Of a stretch of DNA of 64,000 bases, positions 62,336-64,000 are shown one piece after another. The notes beneath the pieces are model-generated. The model saw nothing but the letters and a program-made list of their open reading frames with translations. It did no database searches and was not told where the DNA came from. Position 1 is the first letter of the stretch. Each line of letters starts with the position of its first letter. Position numbers and translations under genes: made by a program. The DNA comes from Pseudothioclava sp033100795 (lineage in GTDB: Bacteria > Pseudomonadota > Alphaproteobacteria > Rhodobacterales > Rhodobacteraceae), in the NCBI RefSeq assembly GCF_033100795.1, contig NZ_JAWLVI010000001.1, forward strand, positions 496,001 to 560,000, written 5' to 3'.

Positions 62336-62945
62336 GCGCGGCTATCATCACGGCAATCTGCGTCAGGCGTTGGTTGAGGCGGCACTCGACCTGATCGAGG
62401 AAAAGGGTCCGACCGGCTTTACCCTTTCCGAGGCCGCCAAGACCGCAGGCGTCACCCCCGCCGCCGTCTACCGCCATTTCGACGGGCGCGAGGCGCTGAT
62501 CATCGAATGCGCGCGTCAGGGCTATTCGATTTTCGCGGATCTGATGGAGCACGCCTGGAATGACGGCAAGCCCTCGCCGCTGGCCGCCTTTGGCGCAACC
62601 GGGCGGGCCTATCTGGCCTTCGCACGCAAGTATCCGGGGCATTATATGGCGATGTTCGAGAGTGGCCTGTCGCCGAACCGCGTCCCCCTGCTGGCGCCGC
62701 TTGCCGCGCGGGCCTTGGGCGTGATGGAGCGCGCGACCGCCTCGATCACCGACCACCTACCCGCAGACCGCCGTCCGCCCGCGGCGATGGTCGCCGCCCA
62801 CATCTGGTCGATGAGTCACGGCGTGGTCGAGCTTTATGCCCGAGGCGAGCCAGGCGCCCGCGCGCCTTTCCCGCCCGAAGAGCTTTTGGAAAGCGGAATC
62901 GGCGTATATCTGCGCGGACTTGGGATCATTGCTCCTGACCACTAG
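62328..62945 (+). CDS. TetR family transcriptional regulator
   Basis: 205 residues. N-terminal HTH with LVEAALDLIEEKGPTGFTLS followed by EAAKTAGVTPAAVYRHFDGREALI; the ligand-binding half contains PGHYMAMFESGL and WSMSHGVVELY, as in the WHG/TetR_C_33-type C-terminal domain. Translationally coupled to ppk2 by an 8-bp overlap (ATGTCTAA), so the operon may be self-regulated; no palindrome is obvious upstream of ppk2. Confidence 0.92.
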   Translation: MSKRGYHHGNLRQALVEAALDLIEEKGPTGFTLSEAAKTAGVTPAAVYRHFDGREALIIECARQGYSIFADLMEHAWNDGKPSPLAAFGATGRAYLAFARKYPGHYMAMFESGLSPNRVPLLAPLAARALGVMERATASITDHLPADRRPPAAMVAAHIWSMSHGVVELYARGEPGARAPFPPEELLESGIGVYLRGLGIIAPDH

Positions 62946-63117
62946 CACACACCCAGCACCTAACTACATGTTTTTCATCTGTTTTTCACCGACAAAGCGG
63001 CTCACGAACCGATGTGACCCAATCTTTCTGTCGCGCGAGTGATTTTTTCGCAAATCGGGGGTTGCAAGCCAACGCGCCTCACTATAAATCCCCCTCTACC
63101 AAGAAGACCACCGATGC

Positions 63118-63207
63118 GGAGAGGTGCCGGAGCGGTCGAACGGGGCGGTCTCGAAAACCGTTGTGGGTGTGAGCCCACCCAGGGTTCGAATCCCTGTCTC
63201 TCCGCCA
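63118..63207 (+). tRNA. tRNA-Ser (anticodon CGA)
   Basis: GGAGAGG acceptor stem at 63118-63124 pairs with TCTCTCC before discriminator G63204; CCA is encoded at 63205-63207. The anticodon loop is CTCGAAA with stem GCGGT/ACCGT, so the anticodon is CGA (reads UCG). There is a long variable arm with GTGGGTGTGAGCCCAC, and the T loop GGTTCGAATCC is intact. The minus-strand frame here is a spurious ORF typical of tRNA-Ser. Confidence 0.95.
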
Positions 63208-63241
63208 CTTGCCTTTGATTTCATTTAGAAATTCGGCAAGT
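63207..63241. repeat. Inverted repeat next to the tRNA 3' end
   Basis: ACTTGCC (63207-63213) and GGCAAGT (63235-63241) are a perfect inverted repeat separated by 21 AT-rich nt, starting at the last base of the tRNA CCA. It may be a weak terminator or a remnant of an integration boundary. Confidence 0.5.
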
Positions 63242-63366
63242 CGCCAAAACCTACTAACGCTCTACTACTCTTTCTCAGCCGGTGTTTTCGCCGGTTTGAA
63301 AGCGTAAGTTGCGCGTTGGTATTCGGCCTCGCTCTACATATAGTTAGTCGCAAGAGTTCACGCACA

Positions 63367-63655
63367 ATGCGAGTTTATTATACGACGCTACAGTTCAACG
63401 CCAGAAGACCACCTTTTTAACAAAGGCGATTGGTTCGCCACGCAGGAAGCTTGGAAACAGAAGCTAGTGGCATCTATTGAGGCCATGAACGGCGACGAAT
63501 TGCTGAACACTTCAACGTCAGACTTGGCAAACTACTATGCTTGTGAGTTTGAATTTGACGTTCCTACGATCCTCGACACCCGCAGCGGCGCAGACTTCGC
63601 GCAGGATCAAACGTCGCAACGCGCGCTCTGGAAACTCTGCCCCGGCATCGCCTGA
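63367..63655 (+). pseudogene. Frameshifted and truncated gene, unrecognised
   Basis: ATG at 63367 (AAGAG about 10 nt upstream) gives MRVYYTTLQFNA; dropping one A at 63403 continues into EDHLFNKGDWFATQEAW, then KQKLVASIEAMNGDELLNTS and TSDLANYYACEFEFDVPTIL. The join reads as one natural N-terminal domain, so a one-base insertion is likely. After VPTIL the sequence loses character and stops at 63655. It is AT-richer than the neighbours. I do not recognise a function; it resembles N-termini of long accessory proteins. Confidence 0.6.
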
Positions 63656-63694
63656 CCACGGCCAGCATTCATCTACGGCAAAGGTCAACCTGCC

Positions 63695-64000
63695 CTATTT
63701 CGTCGCGTCAGAAAACCAGTCCTCAAAGCTGGGCAATGTGTGGGCGTAGTGAGTGAAACGATCCCGCATATAGCCAATCATCCCTCGGTCTGTCGAAACA
63801 AAGTAACTTCCGAAAGGATATGTGATCGCAATCCGATCATTCAGAATAAGGATCGGGTCTGTGCTTTGCGTGGTTTCGTCGGCAACAACGATCTTCGCCT
63901 GATCGTGGCAATTCTGTGCAAACTTCTTAATGTTCTCCAGCATTTTCAGGGCGGTAATTCCTGATACTCGAGAAAACACATTCCGCCGCTCGATAAGGTC
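63695..64000 (-). CDS. C-terminal part of an unrecognised protein, 5' end outside the window
   Basis: Open on the minus strand from the window edge to a stop at 63695; 101 codons visible. Reads VSGITALKMLENIKKFAQNC, IVVADETTQSTDPILILNDR, ITYPFGSYFVSTDRGMIG, DRFTHYAHTLPSFEDWFSDATK. Mixed alpha/beta, no membrane segment. An internal GTG near 63979 could be a start but the frame stays open beyond it, so it is probably longer. Family not recognised. Low GC suggests an accessory or island gene next to tRNA-Ser. Confidence 0.6.
   Translation of the reverse strand, partial: DLIERRNVFSRVSGITALKMLENIKKFAQNCHDQAKIVVADETTQSTDPILILNDRIAITYPFGSYFVSTDRGMIGYMRDRFTHYAHTLPSFEDWFSDATK

Noticed and set aside
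63002..63208. Minus-strand frame beginning MAERQGFEPWVGSHP over the tRNA-Ser
   Set aside because: It is the reverse complement of the tRNA; QGFEPWV-type frames are a well-known artefact of tRNA-Ser genes.

Overview
The window is about 64 kb of GC-rich bacterial chromosome from an alphaproteobacterium, most likely a member of the Rhodobacterales (Rhodobacteraceae/Paracoccaceae). Four things point there: a cckA hybrid kinase with a perfect CtrA-type box upstream; a GTTC-N7-GTGC SOS box before recA instead of an E. coli-type LexA box; a che gene order like those of Rhodobacter-type operons; and an aglEFGAK alpha-glucoside operon of the rhizobial/rhodobacterial type. The genus cannot be fixed from sequence alone. 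Almost all of the window is dense core genome. The two accessory spots are an IS66-scarred junction in the chemotaxis cluster (about 34.9-36.1 kb) and the right end, beyond a tRNA-Ser (63.2-64 kb).

Layout. 0-4.5 kb: partial yicC (minus), a PAS-domain protein, class II DAHP synthase (minus) and a GlxA/AraC-type regulator. 4.6-9.9 kb: a complete branched-chain amino-acid-type ABC transporter (binding protein, terminator, livG-livF-livH-livM). 10-18.4 kb: guaA, a monooxygenase-like/GNAT fusion, aroB-aroK (minus), a divergent set (48-aa membrane peptide, exported 531-aa protein, xerD), and a CorC/HlyC-type CBS protein. 18.4-29.9 kb: an MttB-like methyltransferase, the aglE-F-G-A-K operon (minus), and divergent aglR, a GH1 glucosidase and glucokinase. 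Together these make a route for uptake, hydrolysis and phosphorylation of alpha-glucosides, with two LacI-type operators between the arms.

30-40.8 kb: a chemotaxis cluster. STAS-cheY-cheA-cheW-cheR-cheY and a small unrecognised protein run on the plus strand, preceded by a sigma28-like promoter. They meet mcp-cheB-cheD coming from the minus strand, with two decayed, oppositely oriented IS66 transposase remnants at the junction. The small last gene of the plus half carries a DxxxQ motif in a predicted helix and an acidic, Phe-ending tail. Both recall the CheY-P phosphatase CheZ, and this is my best candidate for something undescribed here.

40.8-57 kb: housekeeping genes, nearly all on the minus strand: a squalene/phytoene synthase-like protein, cimA, cysS, a DUF1330 protein, alaS, recA, cckA (convergent with a sulfotransferase), an RsmB-type rRNA methyltransferase, guaB, a TDT/TehA-like transporter and a FemAB-like acyltransferase. 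57-63 kb: plus-strand genes: a 42-aa membrane peptide, a FadL-like porin, an EamA transporter, a P-loop ATPase, metA (with the Glu associated with acetyl-CoA use), ppk2 and a TetR regulator. Then tRNA-Ser(CGA) and a small AT-richer region with a frameshifted gene and an unrecognised gene running off the edge.

Start codons were chosen from Shine-Dalgarno spacing, signal peptides and family length. Several are TTG or GTG and are flagged. All family assignments come from reading motifs; no database search was run.
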